From Nitzschia sp. pyKryTriq1 (Eukaryota > Bacillariophyta > Bacillariophyceae > Bacillariales > Bacillariaceae), in the NCBI GenBank assembly GCA_956465555.1, contig OY101116.1, positions 2,604,001 through 2,668,000 of the forward strand: a stretch of DNA of 64,000 bases, read 5' to 3'. Made by a program: the position numbers and the translations under genes. The number at the start of each line of letters is the position of its first letter. Within the stretch, counting starts at the first letter, position 1. This document shows positions 11,901-24,094 of this stretch, one piece after another. Below the pieces are notes generated by a model. That model was not told where the DNA came from. It was given only the letters and a program-made list of their open reading frames with translations, and did no database searches.

Positions 11901-14900
11901 CTGACCAACAGGTACATGAAATTAGATGTCACCCACAGTTTTCCGAGTTTGATTTCTGCGGTAGGCTGAACTTCGGATTCAGAAAAGGCGCTTGTTTTGT
12001 CGATCGTGCGCGCAGCGGCAGCGGCCCTGATAGCAACTCTGGCAGGACGGGCGATTCCTGGCTCCTTTCCAAGTTTCCACACTAGACCTTTCAAGATCGT
12101 TTGATCTCGAGCCTTGATCAAACTACCGAGTGTCTCCTCCCCTTTTAGGACCGTTTGCGTAAAAAACGACAGGTGCGTATCCAAACGCATGAAGAGTAGC
12201 GGAAGTAGCCTGTCAAGAACTTCTTTGTCCAGACAAAGATTCTTCGTTTGCTCCTCGAGATCGTCGGTTGCTGCGTTCACAGAATTGTACTTCCGCGTAT
12301 CCGGTGCATTCGATGTCCCTACTACTCTCGGCTCCCCTGTTGGATGTTTCCGTACCCGGCGTATCCGTTCAATAAGAAACTGCCGAAATGCAGTTATCAA
12401 ACGTAAATGCTCCATGCTCTTTTCATCGATGAATTGCGCAAGAATGGCTGGTAGGCTCTCTTCAACAAAGTTTCGAGCTGTTTTCAGCGTTCGAGTGTTG
12501 ACGAGAGCTTCGCTCAAATCCTTGGCCACGATTGTCCTGATAAAACCTTCAACCTGCGAGAACTGAGTTTCCCTGTCTGCATCGCACTGCAGCACCAAAA
12601 TATCTGAAATTATTATCGCCGTGAATTGAGCCGATTGCTGCCACCACAGAGGACGCCCTCCAACCTGATGTCCAGCAATGTGCGAAAGCTCGGTAAATGC
12701 CAGAGCTTTGAGTGAAGAAATCGGTAGTTCACCTGTTCTGTCCAACCTATTGTTTGCCCAAATACGAACCAGACGCTGGAAAGCCTTCTCAAAGAAGAAT
12801 TTGCCGATGGGGGTGCTGGTATCTGCACGACGGCAGAAAGAAGCGAGAATCTTCACGGCTGTCTTTTCCATCGAAAGAGTGCTGGCCTGACTTCTCTGGC
12901 CCTTTCTTGACATTTGCCCCGAACCCGAATTCGCCATGGTGAACGACAGCTGTGAATCTGAAACTCCGATACTTGAGTGTAGCAATTCGTCGATATCTCT
13001 GAAGAATTCAGATACAACATTTTCAGCTGCCGCCTCCACTTCGTATGACTGGTGCGTTGATGGCCGTCCGTTTTGACCAGACACCGAAAAGCCTGCAAGA
13101 GTCTGAATATAGTCGTCCGAACAAAAATGTGCAAGTAGAAAGGAGTCATTTCCGGATAAAAGAAGACGCCCTAGGATGCGGGAAGTTTCCTCTCTGAAGT
13201 GATGATTATCGTCGAGAAAGGGGGCCTTTACAAGCCACAGGAGCCGTGACTGTGAACGCAATTCACTGATGTGTGCTGCCATGACCGGTGTCTCGGCTGC
13301 CAACGAATTTGCTGTGACCAGCGCACGCTCACGTATTTCCGATGTAGAAGACCTGAAAGCCAATATCGCCATGCAGAACCACCGCAGCCTCCGAACAACA
13401 TCGTCACCGTGGTCTTCCGGGATTTTCCTAGCCAAGAGATCGACAAATTCATTCACCTGAATTTCGAGTTGGAGATTGTGAACGTCATGGCCGGAATCAA
13501 AGCTAGGTGCTAAGTTCATGGTAGCAACTTCTTTCAAAGTAGCGAAAGCATCAAAGCGTGGATTCAATGCTGCAACGAATTCGAAAGGTCGCGTAGCAAT
13601 GATCTGGATCTTTCCTGCTACAAAAAGCAGCGCTCTACAAAGTGCCACATTACCTTGGAAGGGGGTATTCGATAGCGGGACCATGAAATCCGCAAGAACG
13701 TAGATTAAAAAATCCGAGCAAATCTTGCGATCTAGTGGTTTCGACGCGGCAAGAGTGAATGAAGCTATGTAGAGTGGAAGAAACAGTACAAAAATCGCAG
13801 CAGGGTCTTTGGGCTCTTGATGGATGAGAGCCTTGAAGAGAGAATCCAAGTCCTGCGGGCCATCCGACATGCGCAAGGTATCAGTCACAGCACAACCCTC
13901 GGGGTAAAGTGACGACAACAAGGAGCACCTGAAGAAAATATTAAAGTAAGAACACCGAATTCAAATTGTAACGCCGTTTGAATGGGAATACGTACCTGAC
14001 TCCAAGCGGTAGTGCAGTAACCAGTTCAAGCGAAGCTACGGAAAGAAAGTCACAGCCTGCTTGCTGTACAACCGAGGATTCGAACCGCCTGAGGAATGCT
14101 TTTCTCCGAGAAAAAAACGAGTCCTTAGCATTGTGCTCCATCTCCGGCACGCTAAGGGAGAGTGCCTGCATGAGGCTAGTAGATGAGTCCAAATCATAAG
14201 CATCGAATGAGTGGATCCCTGGAGCACTGAAGGACGTTTCATATTGAAGCAACTTGCGCGCTAGGGTGCTCGAGCTAACAAGCAAGTTCAACAGCTTTCG
14301 AAGAAACAGGTTTGTCGGCTCTAACAGCTGGATCCCAACCGAATAATGCAAATCCAATGCACTGTCGACGATGATTTGATGCAAGACTGACCCCGATTCA
14401 CCAATGGAGTCAGGCTGAACAGCTGATAGTTTGATGCATGCTCCCTCGATGGCCTCGAGTAGTCGCTGGCCAACACGGAAAAGGCTCGACATTTGATCCA
14501 ATTCGACATTGACAGTGCCCAGATAGTTAGTAATTATCCTTGACACCAATCGCAGTGTACATGCTACTTGACTAGCATCGTTGAGGGCGGATGCACCCTT
14601 TTTCCTTGACCCACTGACAGTTACGTCATCATCCAAGTAAGAAACTTTTTCAGTCAATCTCCGCGCAGCATCCATACCCATTGTCAATGTACTTCGCAGG
14701 ACAACAATCCATGATTGAAACGCCATTTGTCTACCTTCTACTTCTACCGCGAATGGATTCTTCCCCACAGTCGTCTTCTTGCTCGGCGATAGCTCCAATG
14801 CTCGAATTGGACTACGAGGCTTGCTCCTTGACTTGATGGACTCTCGCTTTCTCTTCGATCCCACGGTTGTCGTGTCGTTGCTTTCTCTGGAAGCCGAATT

Positions 14901-16651
14901 GGCATCGTTTTCCTTGGGATCCTGTTCATGGGCCTCCAAGACGGCATGAGAGATTGAATTAATCTCGTCTGCCGTGGTAATCAAACCGAAGAGCACAACC
15001 AGGATTGCTACTGCATGATTGGAAAGCCGTGGATCCTGGCTGAGATCCAACAATGAGGGAACGATTCTAACGTTAGCCAAGCAGTATGCTTTTGCGTTCG
15101 TCTTAGAACTTCCCTGCTGGAGCAACAGGTGGATGGCCATCAAAACCATTGCATCGAGAGAGTTCCGAGCATTGACTTGTTTTCTCTCTATTCCATGCAC
15201 GCAGTCAAGCAAGGGAGGCAAGACTTGCATCCGGACAGTACAAGGATTGCCGATGAAGAAGGGTTGCCCTGTGATATTGGGCGGTTCCATCACGACAAAG
15301 TGCAGCATTTCACTCAAGAGCTTCACGTATTCCACAGGCTCCTCAGAGCCGGTTTTCATCGAAATCCTGACGGCCTGAACAACGAGCATGGAACACTCCA
15401 CAAATGAGCACATTGATGGTGCCAGCCGGGACCAGTCCGACAGTAGTCTTTTCAGAATTTGCGCCGCTGCCACTTTTCCCTGGCAAAAAAGCGTCCCAGA
15501 GACTTTTGTTGGACAACTTTCCAAGAGTACAATCGATCTTAGGGCTGCCGTGAGGGTGCTAATCATTTCGCCACGGAAAAGATGATGCGGTATGCAGATT
15601 TCTAGGTCTACCCAGCCGGAAGGAATCTTGGAAGGACAACAATCGGTATCCGAACCCAGCGTCGCGGCGGACTGAGGCTGCATTGCTTTAACTCTAAGAT
15701 CCGCCATGAATGTGCTCAGCGCCATCAGAGTAGCAGTTTGTATCGTCCATAATTGATCCAATTGATAGATATCCAAAGCACAATCCAAATCGAGGGATGA
15801 GGACTCGCACGTTTCAGCGAACAAGCTGAGTTTGATGGGGAGAACTTTATCCTCTAACAAGAAGCAGCAATCTTCCAACAAATTGACAAGATCCAGAAGA
15901 ATAGAGGAGCGGATAGATGGACTAACCAAGAAACTCAAAAGGTGGGCAATCGTTTGGCTGAGCGTCTGAAGAACGGGCTGCGGGGTTTCGTTCGCTGGAT
16001 CACTTGAACTAAAGACTGCTTCTTTCTTCGAAGTCGAAACGATGGCCGGAGTAATGAGATGCCGAAATAAAAAGTGAACCCTGGAGATGACTACAGCAAC
16101 AAGGATAAGTTTCAAAGAGGTTAGTGGTACACGTCAGAAGGCACTTCGATATCAATCAGGGTTGGGGTGGGGTGAACACGACAAGAAAACCGAATGTACT
16201 CACCATCTGTTGGGGATTTTCCCAGATGAAATAGATGCGGGGCATGCGGACAGTAGTTACCCTTCATGACACTAATGTAGAAATCACACAAATGAGCCAC
16301 ATCGTGCGCCTCGGGCCCTTTCTGGCCTGTAGCAGGAGGCTGAAATTTTTCCTCGATCTTCGGCAGCAAGTTTCGTAACCCTTCCAAGTCTCCTTTGCAA
16401 TGAGCAGGAATGCTCTCTTCGTCTTCCTCGACGGCGCCACTCCAATCGCTGTGCCAATGCTCTGCGTGGAATTTGCAGGATCGCGAGAGCTTTAGGAGAA
16501 CATCCGAAGTCTTCCCCCGAGAGGAGGACCGCTGCTGGGTGGGACCAGGTTTCTCCGCGTTGGGAGCAGGCGGCGAGCGCCGAGTTTGTGATAGCGGTGG
16601 TGCCTTTGCCTCTATCGCCACTTGACCATAGCCCAGTCTGCGCTTTGGCAT
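5965..16651 (-). CDS. ATR: ATR-family checkpoint kinase (PIKK)
   Basis: Nine exons: 16651-16204, 16090-13996, 13928-11053, 10987-10482, 10413-8382, 8315-8004, 7937-7583, 7520-6573 and 6490-5965. They splice in phase to 3365 residues, longer than human ATR (2644). ATR senses RPA-coated single-stranded DNA and starts the replication-stress checkpoint in the nucleus. Most of the protein is helical HEAT-like repeat. The FAT region covers about exons 5-7, with the conserved FPEQAMWPLAWLKGS-like segment in exon 7. The kinase domain in exon 8 carries LRKDQRVQDLN, then the catalytic loop GLGDRHSEN and the metal-binding HVDFD (about residues 3165-3190). Exon 9 has PEVVPFRLTANMLDAFGP, which separates ATR from ATM and mTOR, and a FATC tail VQRMIQEATSQEN...YVGWMPWV. 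A charged Ser/Lys/Arg-rich insert lies between kinase and FATC. The intron at 8381-8316 is 66 nt and stop-free, so retention would add 22 residues. Confidence 0.93.
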
Positions 16652-17360
16652 GGTGATATTGCGTTGGTTGAAGAATCGAGTTGAATGTCTAAGGGGGTCG
16701 CTTGTAAAACAATGTTGATGAATGAAGAATATCGTCCGTAATTGTAGTTGGGTTCGAAATAGAGTACGGTACCGTATTACCCGGTATTACTGTTTACCGG
16801 TACAGTACCTGGTACCAGGTACGAGTAGTCAACAAGAACCAATGCAATCCAAAATCAATGAAAGCCGAAGTTGAAAAGCGCGTGATGGCTGCTACAGTAG
16901 CACGCACGAAACCCCCAGTCTTCAATCCCCTCCTATCCTGCACTACAGTACCGGTAGCAGCGTACCAGGTACTGTACTATCTCGGGGCGCGGGGCCATCC
17001 CCCAAATTTTTGGTGCATCTGTCTGAAAAAGAAAGATATGGCGCGAAGAAAATAGCCCACTTGAGACTTTTTACTACAGCTTGCAGAATGGCGCACACGC
17101 GCGGACGACCAAATACAAAACTCCTCTCTCTATCTGGTCTCTGGCCAACAATGCAATAGAGAGTGACTACCTGGTACCATACCCTACAGTATCATCGACC
17201 AGCATCGTAAAAGAGTCGTTCAACCATACACTCTAGCTAGACTCCTGATCTGTTTTTTCTTCTTGCGCCGTCATTGAGTTCACAAAAGGAAGTCGGGAAG
17301 TCTTGCCACTCCATGGTAGTAGGAGTAGTCAGTTGGGGAAGAATACTGGTCAAAGTCATC
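16652..17360. promoter_or_regulatory. ATR upstream region with GTACC palindromes
   Basis: This 709-bp space holds the ATR promoter and the 3' flank of the SPX-MFS gene. An 18-bp perfect palindrome, gtacctggtaccaggtac, lies at 16805-16822. Further GTACC/GGTAC copies occur at 16770-16975 and near 17175. No gene is seen. Confidence 0.5.
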
Positions 17361-20300
17361 TTACATCAAAAAGAAGTAGTGCTTCCTCACAAAGTAATAT
17401 GCCACGATACATCCAATCAGTAACGGGATCACCAGAGAATTCACAATGTCGGTGTTGATGACGCGATGCGACAAGCCAACAGCAACAATCTGGAAGTTCG
17501 CGATGAATTGAGCAACAAGCCCGAAGAGTGTCACAATGGTGCCCACATTCGTCATGATGTTTCTCAGATTTGGTGGAGATACTTTTGATAGGAGCGATCG
17601 CGATGCTCCTTCTAGAGCTTTCAGCCCTGCAAAAGTGAAGAGGAAACCCAATACGTACTGGGCGATCCCAAGCAGCCAGTCATAGTAGTGATGGCGCATA
17701 TCCTTGGTCTCAGTGAATAGAATCTTGAGGTTGACAACCATAGCAAACACCGAACCCCAATTCACCATCACCAGGAGCCCAACTACCAGAAGTAAAATAG
17801 AACGCTTGATCGTTGTACGTTCTTCGTATCGACGAGCGATTATTTCGCACACAAAATCGACAGGTAGAATCATGAAGCCAAGGCATCCCAAGAAGAAGCC
17901 AGCAACATTCCCTCTCCAAGCAAAATATCGATCGGCAATGAGAGCACACGATGTGAAGAGTACTTCTTGTGCGAAAATAGTATAGACGACCAGGCCCAGC
18001 GTTACAGGGACAGCGATGTTGTAGGCCATCAACTTTCGAAGCCGTTTCATAAGTGTCACAACTTTACGTTTCTTAGGCCGGACCTGGTTCAGGACTTCCG
18101 TTCTTCGCAATGAGCGTTCCAGAGACTTTAGCTGGGGTACTAAAGCATTTTCACTGACAGCCTTATCCATATCGCGCATCCCAGGAGGCTGGTGAAACAA
18201 CCGAACGGGTCCACCGGGAGTAGGATCGGAATCAGAGGAATCGGAGCTATGCCCCGTCTGGACGTAGTCCATTCTACCAAGGCTTGGTGATCCCAGCGGT
18301 TCGTAGATTTTGCTCTTCTGACTCTTGGCGGGTCTCGTGGAAAACAAGAGTCGGCAAAGATGGACAGTCCAACATACAACCATAATCCAATTTGCCACTT
18401 GAAGAGATTGTACGCCATAGCGAACTGAGCGGAAAGGAGTCAACTCCACGAGAGAGCCGATGAAGAGGCCAACGACAAGTCCCATCGCCTGGAATTGGAC
18501 CAGCCGTGCGGATTCGGCAACAATTAGACTTGGATGTAAAAATCCGACGACAAATTGCCTGTGTACAATGTCGGCCGCGCTCAAACCAATTAACAGGCGA
18601 CCCAACACTACGAGTGTAATGGAGAGTTTGCTGATCCCGCGAGCCTGAACAACATTACCAGCAACGGCAGAAATTGCAGAGAATATCAGAAATCCCTTGT
18701 ATGGAGTGACATTTTGTTCACCTTGCATGCAATTGGAAGTATTGTTGTTGTTGCCAGCCAGCATATTGCAGTGCACGACAGCGGCCAGAATCGCCGCAAA
18801 GCTCGTAGCCCCAATTATCGCTGCTGAGTATGCAGCGTTGGCCCCAGCCGCTTCCACAAACGTAACAGCAGTGGGATGCACAATGTAATAGTTGACCTGG
18901 GGAGAAAGTGTGAGCGAGGGCCTATACAGACTTTGCGTGACAAAAGAAAAGACACGTACCGTGTACAAGAGCAGCGAATATCGGTTGCATCGCAATAGGC
19001 CCGGAGGAATATCGACGAATCGACTAATGCTAAAAGAAGTTGCAATAGGCAATGCCCTCCCCTCCAAGGGCGCTGAGGGATCCAATCCCTCTGACTTTGG
19101 TAGGATACTGAGTGCATTGATCACCATTTGTTCCTCCTCCTGAAAGGATTTTCCTCCTCTTAAAGCCACGGCCAATGACGACCTCATCACGCTCGTAATG
19201 GATATATTTCTCCAGCGTCCACGACGCAGGCCTTCGTAGAGAGTACTAGAATCCAACAACAGTGCAGCATCCGGAGCATAGTAGACCAAAAAGTCGAGTG
19301 TCTCCCTCGAGCAACCATCTAGGCCTTCACCGACGACAGCATAACCCGTGAATGAGAGACTGGAGCGGCTGAGATATGTTGCAAATAGATTCGCTTTGAT
19401 CCTCGAGGCCTCCCTCAGTGCCGCAATAGAAAGGACCGTGAACCGCAATCTTGCGAGCGAAACACTTGATGCCGTCGAAGGAGGGCCTGATCCTCGCTTA
19501 TCGTCCGAGAACACTGAATCACCTCCTTCTCTACATGGCGATGCCAGTTTGTCTTTGGCACTCGAAACCCAATTGCTGGGGTTGAAATCTATGGTCACAT
19601 ATCGAGATGGAGATGAGTCGCTATTCTTACCAACGGCAGAATCATCTGCCTTGGTGAGCGTTGCCAGTGCATCAGCGCGAGTGCGAGAAACTTCGTATTC
19701 CGACAGCGCCAACGCCAAACACGACGAGACCACTTTGACCGTTCTGGAGTTGGCCAGTTGCTGGATTTTCAAATCGTAGACTCCCACGAGCTTTCCATGG
19801 TTGACCAAACCAATCAGGGCGGGATGCGCCTCGTAAATATCCCCCGCAACATGAGCAATGAGACCTCCTAAGGTGCGTTCTTCTTGAGCCCGAAATGTGC
19901 GTTTGCGGTGATAATATCCGCCCAGCATTCGATTCTGGAGCAATCGATCGTGCTTGCGGCAGATCTTTCGGACGGCAATGACATTGACACATATATACTT
20001 CAAAATATGTAGAAGCTCCACTCCCACGGCCGAATAGGCATCGGCTTCGTCAACTGCCGAGACAAGAAGCAGATCTTCCCCGACAATGTGATCATTTCTT
20101 TGGAAAATCGGGCGCTCTCTTCGTAACTCTTGAAAATGCTCAATCTTTCGTTTCGCCGCTTCATAGGAATCATGATCTTCCTTGTGGATTCCTAACGAGT
20201 CAGCACTGGGTTTGCGTGATCCCATATTTGAAAAGGCGTCAATTGCAGTTTGAGGCGGAGCAACCTGCTGTGAAAATTGGTTGCTGCCATGACTTTCATT

Positions 20301-21563
20301 TTCATCCGAGGAAGAATCAGACCACCAACCCCCCTGTCCACCAGCGCCCTCATCCGAAGATGAAGAGGCAGACGGATGAATGCCTCCATCCGACAAGGGA
20401 TGATCATAGGCGGAAGAGGAGGCCCGCGCTGCAAAGCCCTCGGATAATTCCGTTAAATCTTCCGAGGACAAGAAGCGAAGGGACCCTGCCGTATCTGCTA
20501 GCTCTCCCAGACGTGCCTGTGCGAATAAAGTTACTTTTTCGACTTCGGCACGCAAAAGACCAAGGAATCGTTCCGTGATGGATCGTGCTTTGGAATGTGC
20601 CATACGAATGTGAGGAGGGACTTTTTTCTCTCGTTCTCGCCGCTGTCGCGCCAAACGTCTCCGACGCCGTTGCTTTCGGGCACGGCGACGCTCCTTTTCC
20701 CATTTTTCTTGTTGAGTTTGACTTGGTCTACGGGGAGTCGTGTTGGGAGGTCCGGAACCAAAGGGCACCCCCGCCTGAGAAGAATGCTGCCCAAAATTCT
20801 GTCGCGGCGGTGTCTTGTCACCCAAGGCTACGTTGTTATTAGTTCCGAAGCAATCATTGTTTCGTGCGGCGTTCGCGAATCCCAAGAGTGCTGTGCTTTC
20901 CGAGGATCCTTCCGGATTGTTGTAGTGAAAGGGCGCGTTAAAGAGTGAGCTCGTCTGGGATGTTTTGGAGGAAGGGTCGTAAGTGTCGCTGTCTTCACTG
21001 ACAAAAAAGGATTTGACTGCGGAATCTCGGTTGGTGGGCACATAGTAGTCATCATCTTCTTGATACAGTTGCTTCAATTGCCGCCTTTGCCGTCGTTTAT
21101 CTTTGTGGGCGTCTTTCTTCTTTTCCGTCCGCCAGGGAACACCGCCACATTGGCCCGCATCATCGTCAGGACTGCCCGAGTCCTCGCTGGAATAGGAACC
21201 CATCAAGGTGAATCGCTGCAAACCTCCTTGAGCCCGACCTTCCGCGCGTTCTTGATCCTCTGTACGACTGAGGGCGTCGGAACTTTCCTCGTCTTCGGAA
21301 TGCGAGGACGCAAACGCTGCATCCGAATCCGATTCCAAAAAGAGTTCGTCCCGGTAATCTCGTCGTGCTTTCGGTCGATGATTTTGGCCATCCTCGGGAT
21401 TTTCACCAAACACATCCCGCGAATTCGGGTGGTTGCGATGTCCTTCTTCTTCATACACAGACTCGACCTGAGACAGTAGCAACTTGAGCGTTTCATAATC
21501 CAAATACGCCGCCTCCCATCCCGATCGACGACCCATCCGCAGGGACGATCCAAAGCCCACCAT
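17361..21563 (-). CDS. SPX-MFS transporter, probable vacuolar phosphate transporter
   Basis: Exons 21563-18960 and 18896-17361 give 1379 residues. The 63-nt intron (GTACGT...CCCCAG) is in frame and stop-free; removing it joins NRYSLLLYT to VNYYIVHP, as in plant PHT5/VPT proteins. SPX-MFS proteins move phosphate across the vacuolar membrane and sense inositol pyrophosphates through SPX. The SPX start MVGFGSSLRMGRRSGWEAAY is at residues 1-20. It is followed by a long acidic and Arg/Gln-rich low-complexity insert. The second SPX part, with the basic RKICRKHDR helix, lies near residue 537. The MFS half runs from about 868 to the end with many membrane segments, including GRLLIGLSAADIVHRQF, which matches the conserved GLGSARAVNRRY region of PHT5. 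The start was placed where the SPX consensus begins. Confidence 0.88.
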   Translation of the reverse strand: MVGFGSSLRMGRRSGWEAAYLDYETLKLLLSQVESVYEEEGHRNHPNSRDVFGENPEDGQNHRPKARRDYRDELFLESDSDAAFASSHSEDEESSDALSRTEDQERAEGRAQGGLQRFTLMGSYSSEDSGSPDDDAGQCGGVPWRTEKKKDAHKDKRRQRRQLKQLYQEDDDYYVPTNRDSAVKSFFVSEDSDTYDPSSKTSQTSSLFNAPFHYNNPEGSSESTALLGFANAARNNDCFGTNNNVALGDKTPPRQNFGQHSSQAGVPFGSGPPNTTPRRPSQTQQEKWEKERRRARKQRRRRRLARQRREREKKVPPHIRMAHSKARSITERFLGLLRAEVEKVTLFAQARLGELADTAGSLRFLSSEDLTELSEGFAARASSSAYDHPLSDGGIHPSASSSSDEGAGGQGGWWSDSSSDENESHGSNQFSQQVAPPQTAIDAFSNMGSRKPSADSLGIHKEDHDSYEAAKRKIEHFQELRRERPIFQRNDHIVGEDLLLVSAVDEADAYSAVGVELLHILKYICVNVIAVRKICRKHDRLLQNRMLGGYYHRKRTFRAQEERTLGGLIAHVAGDIYEAHPALIGLVNHGKLVGVYDLKIQQLANSRTVKVVSSCLALALSEYEVSRTRADALATLTKADDSAVGKNSDSSPSRYVTIDFNPSNWVSSAKDKLASPCREGGDSVFSDDKRGSGPPSTASSVSLARLRFTVLSIAALREASRIKANLFATYLSRSSLSFTGYAVVGEGLDGCSRETLDFLVYYAPDAALLLDSSTLYEGLRRGRWRNISITSVMRSSLAVALRGGKSFQEEEQMVINALSILPKSEGLDPSAPLEGRALPIATSFSISRFVDIPPGLLRCNRYSLLLYTVRVFSFVTQSLYRPSLTLSPQVNYYIVHPTAVTFVEAAGANAAYSAAIIGATSFAAILAAVVHCNMLAGNNNNTSNCMQGEQNVTPYKGFLIFSAISAVAGNVVQARGISKLSITLVVLGRLLIGLSAADIVHRQFVVGFLHPSLIVAESARLVQFQAMGLVVGLFIGSLVELTPFRSVRYGVQSLQVANWIMVVCWTVHLCRLLFSTRPAKSQKSKIYEPLGSPSLGRMDYVQTGHSSDSSDSDPTPGGPVRLFHQPPGMRDMDKAVSENALVPQLKSLERSLRRTEVLNQVRPKKRKVVTLMKRLRKLMAYNIAVPVTLGLVVYTIFAQEVLFTSCALIADRYFAWRGNVAGFFLGCLGFMILPVDFVCEIIARRYEERTTIKRSILLLVVGLLVMVNWGSVFAMVVNLKILFTETKDMRHHYYDWLLGIAQYVLGFLFTFAGLKALEGASRSLLSKVSPPNLRNIMTNVGTIVTLFGLVAQFIANFQIVAVGLSHRVINTDIVNSLVIPLLIGCIVAYYFVRKHYFFLM

Positions 21564-22957
21564 CTTCTCTACAAGTACAAGTACATGTCCTGTCAACAAA
21601 CCACAATGAGGACAGACAACACGCTATAATTTCCCTCGTTGCTTCCGCGAGTCGACGAGGATACAGTATTGGGCAATTTTTTCCCTCGTATTCCTGGCCG
21701 GAAAAAGGGAAAAGGGGAAAAACTACCGGGGGTGCACCACATCGTACACCGAAGTTCAGAAGGGAAGAACGTTTCCCAATAAGAGTCGTCTTGGGGAATA
21801 ACGTGGATTCCTGCAGACCACCTCTCTCACGCGCGCCTTGTTTTCCGCACTTCCACGTGGAATACCTCATCTCCATAAGCTATCTACAAGTCTGTATATC
21901 CTTATATACTTGGTCTATGACAGAGCATGTGATCCCCGATTTGCCGTTATTTTCGAGTAAATTTCGAATTACTGGCTCATCGGGGAAGTTTAAGTGCTCG
22001 CCCGTACCCTTGGTGTGGGTGGGTGGGAAAGCTTTTACTCTACTACTCGTATCCATTCCACTGATCTTGGTGCTCGAATTGTGGGACCCCAGTCTGACGG
22101 TCTGCCGTCAGAAAGTGATACTGTAGGTACATACCGGTACTGATGTCCTGCGGCCGCGAATGATGTCGTGCACGCACATACTGTAACATGGAACCTCACA
22201 GTTACGTCGTGTCTCCGTACATACGGACAGACGGATCGCTGCAGTACGACTACAGTACCGGTACAACAATAATGGATTTTGACAAGTTCTTGAATGTTGG
22301 GCACATCATCATCGTGGGCACTGCAAATGTCTGTGTGTTGTGTCGAAGGACTCTCACTCCTCGCTCGACTCCGAAAATCGGAGTCGGATAATTGAGTTTA
22401 GGTCGGGAAGAATAATTCATACTGTACCCGGTGGGTACAAGTACAGCAGAGAGTAATAACCAATCCAAGAAATACCGCACCGGTACCAGTGGTATGTACC
22501 GCCGTACGTACCTGTATGTACCGACCAGGAACGGGAAGACGTTTGAAAAACCCAAAGTGCGAGAAGTTGAACTCAGAATGCTTCTCTTACTGTTCGGCAG
22601 CTTTTAGGTGTTTTGGACAAAGGCGATTCTTATTCTCGCGACAAAGCGTGTTGTTAAATGAATTACTTATGAACAAGACATTAGCCAATCAAAATACAGG
22701 AATATTTCCAAAGTTCAGGGAATCGCTCGGCAACGTAAGCACAAACTTCAAGACGTGGTATTCCTTTGTGCACAATCTGCTGGAAGGCAACAACTATGGG
22801 AAGAATGCTTTCGCGGAATGTGTAAGCTACATGGTACCTTGTACCGGTACTGATACATTTGCCATCATTGACCGACCCTCTAATAGAGGCCATACCTGTA
22901 CCTGAACGCTCACAATTTTTGGTGCGATGCTTTTTTGTAGATCCACTAGGTGCAACC
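21564..22957. promoter_or_regulatory. Divergent intergenic region, SPX-MFS / NTAN1
   Basis: This space of about 1.4 kb is rich in GTACC-type palindromes (for example around 22130-22265, 22430-22520 and 22830-22860). The longer frames here have no recognisable protein content. An untranslated or coding 5' exon of NTAN1 cannot be excluded. Confidence 0.4.
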
Positions 22958-24094
22958 ATGGTTATTGTCACATCAGACTCGTGTAATACTCTTGTGAGTC
23001 TGGATAGAGACCACAAGCATAATGTCGCAGATAGTTCAAAGTCGCCCGGGTACGAGGAGTCATACAACAAAACAGAAATCTATTTGGCTGCCGATGATTT
23101 CGGCGATGATCAAGCGCAACCCATTTATTTCCCACTATCCGGTAGAGTCGACGAATATCTCAAACACATCCCAGAGATTGTCGAAGGTTGTGACCAGCTT
23201 CTAGCCAACGGTCCTGTTATTCTTGATGAAAACTCTAGTGAACGTATCCTTTACGTTGGACAAGGTGAAGTGGCTCACGCCCTTCCCCAGCAGTGCGATG
23301 TCCTCGTCACCGACAAGGCCACCACATGCCACATGCTTGCTCTGCGCAGTGAATTGCAAGACAACCTTCCATTGACGAGCTTGACCCACATTGATGACAC
23401 AACTTACGAAAGCTGTATCCGATCCATGGTCTACGAGCACTTGGCCCATCATCAGGATCGATTCCAGGAAGAGAAGAAGGAAGAAAATGAGTTTTCGAAT
23501 GATCTCATCAACCTTCAGCTTCACGTTGTCGGAGGATTCGAAGACATCGAAGGATCGTCTTCAAAGATCTCCAACTGGCTTCTAAGGCTTCTCGCTGAGC
23601 TTGCCGAAGACTTCAAGGATTCCATCAAGATGACGCTTGAAACATGTGCTATTTCCTCGCTCAATGACAACGGCTACCAATCCCCCGTCGCAAGAGGTTT
23701 GGCCATCGATCTCCGAACGGGCGAAGCTTTCCTGGCCAAGGTCAACCAAACGGTCACTGGCCCTGCATCTCAGCTTCGGGCTGTCCGAGTCTGGTCTGGA
23801 ATGAAGTCTCTTAACATAATCCACACCTCCTCCAGCCAAGGTCTTCGGCTAGAAGCGTTTTCATATGCTCCAATCGCCGAGATGGAGCAGCTTCTTCAGC
23901 TACCAGACCATATTTTGCTCCAATTTACTTCCACATCACCTGATGTGGAAGAAGACGGCTTCTGCGATGCCGTTCGATCCACCCTCCAATTCATGATCGA
24001 AGTTCCCTGCTCTAAGGTCTTTGGACCATCGGCGGATCATTCGTTGGTTTTTCTCAGGAAGGGCGCCTCCAACACATGGAGCCGCACGCATTAA
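22958..24094 (+). CDS. NTAN1: Protein N-terminal asparagine amidohydrolase
   Basis: One exon, 378 residues. NTAN1 deamidates an amino-terminal Asn to Asp on proteins, which feeds the Arg/N-degron pathway. The block ILYVGQGEVAHALPQQCDVL and then KATTCHMLALRS matches the animal enzyme, with the Cys of ATTCH as the likely catalytic nucleophile. LQLHVVGGFED, the ISSLND segment, SPVARGLAIDLRTGE and LRAVRVWSG also align with conserved stretches. An amino-terminal extension of ~90 residues has no known match. The frame is open further upstream but has no ATG before 22958, which sits in a good context (caaccATGg), so this start was chosen. Confidence 0.88.
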   Translation: MVIVTSDSCNTLVSLDRDHKHNVADSSKSPGYEESYNKTEIYLAADDFGDDQAQPIYFPLSGRVDEYLKHIPEIVEGCDQLLANGPVILDENSSERILYVGQGEVAHALPQQCDVLVTDKATTCHMLALRSELQDNLPLTSLTHIDDTTYESCIRSMVYEHLAHHQDRFQEEKKEENEFSNDLINLQLHVVGGFEDIEGSSSKISNWLLRLLAELAEDFKDSIKMTLETCAISSLNDNGYQSPVARGLAIDLRTGEAFLAKVNQTVTGPASQLRAVRVWSGMKSLNIIHTSSSQGLRLEAFSYAPIAEMEQLLQLPDHILLQFTSTSPDVEEDGFCDAVRSTLQFMIEVPCSKVFGPSADHSLVFLRKGASNTWSRTH

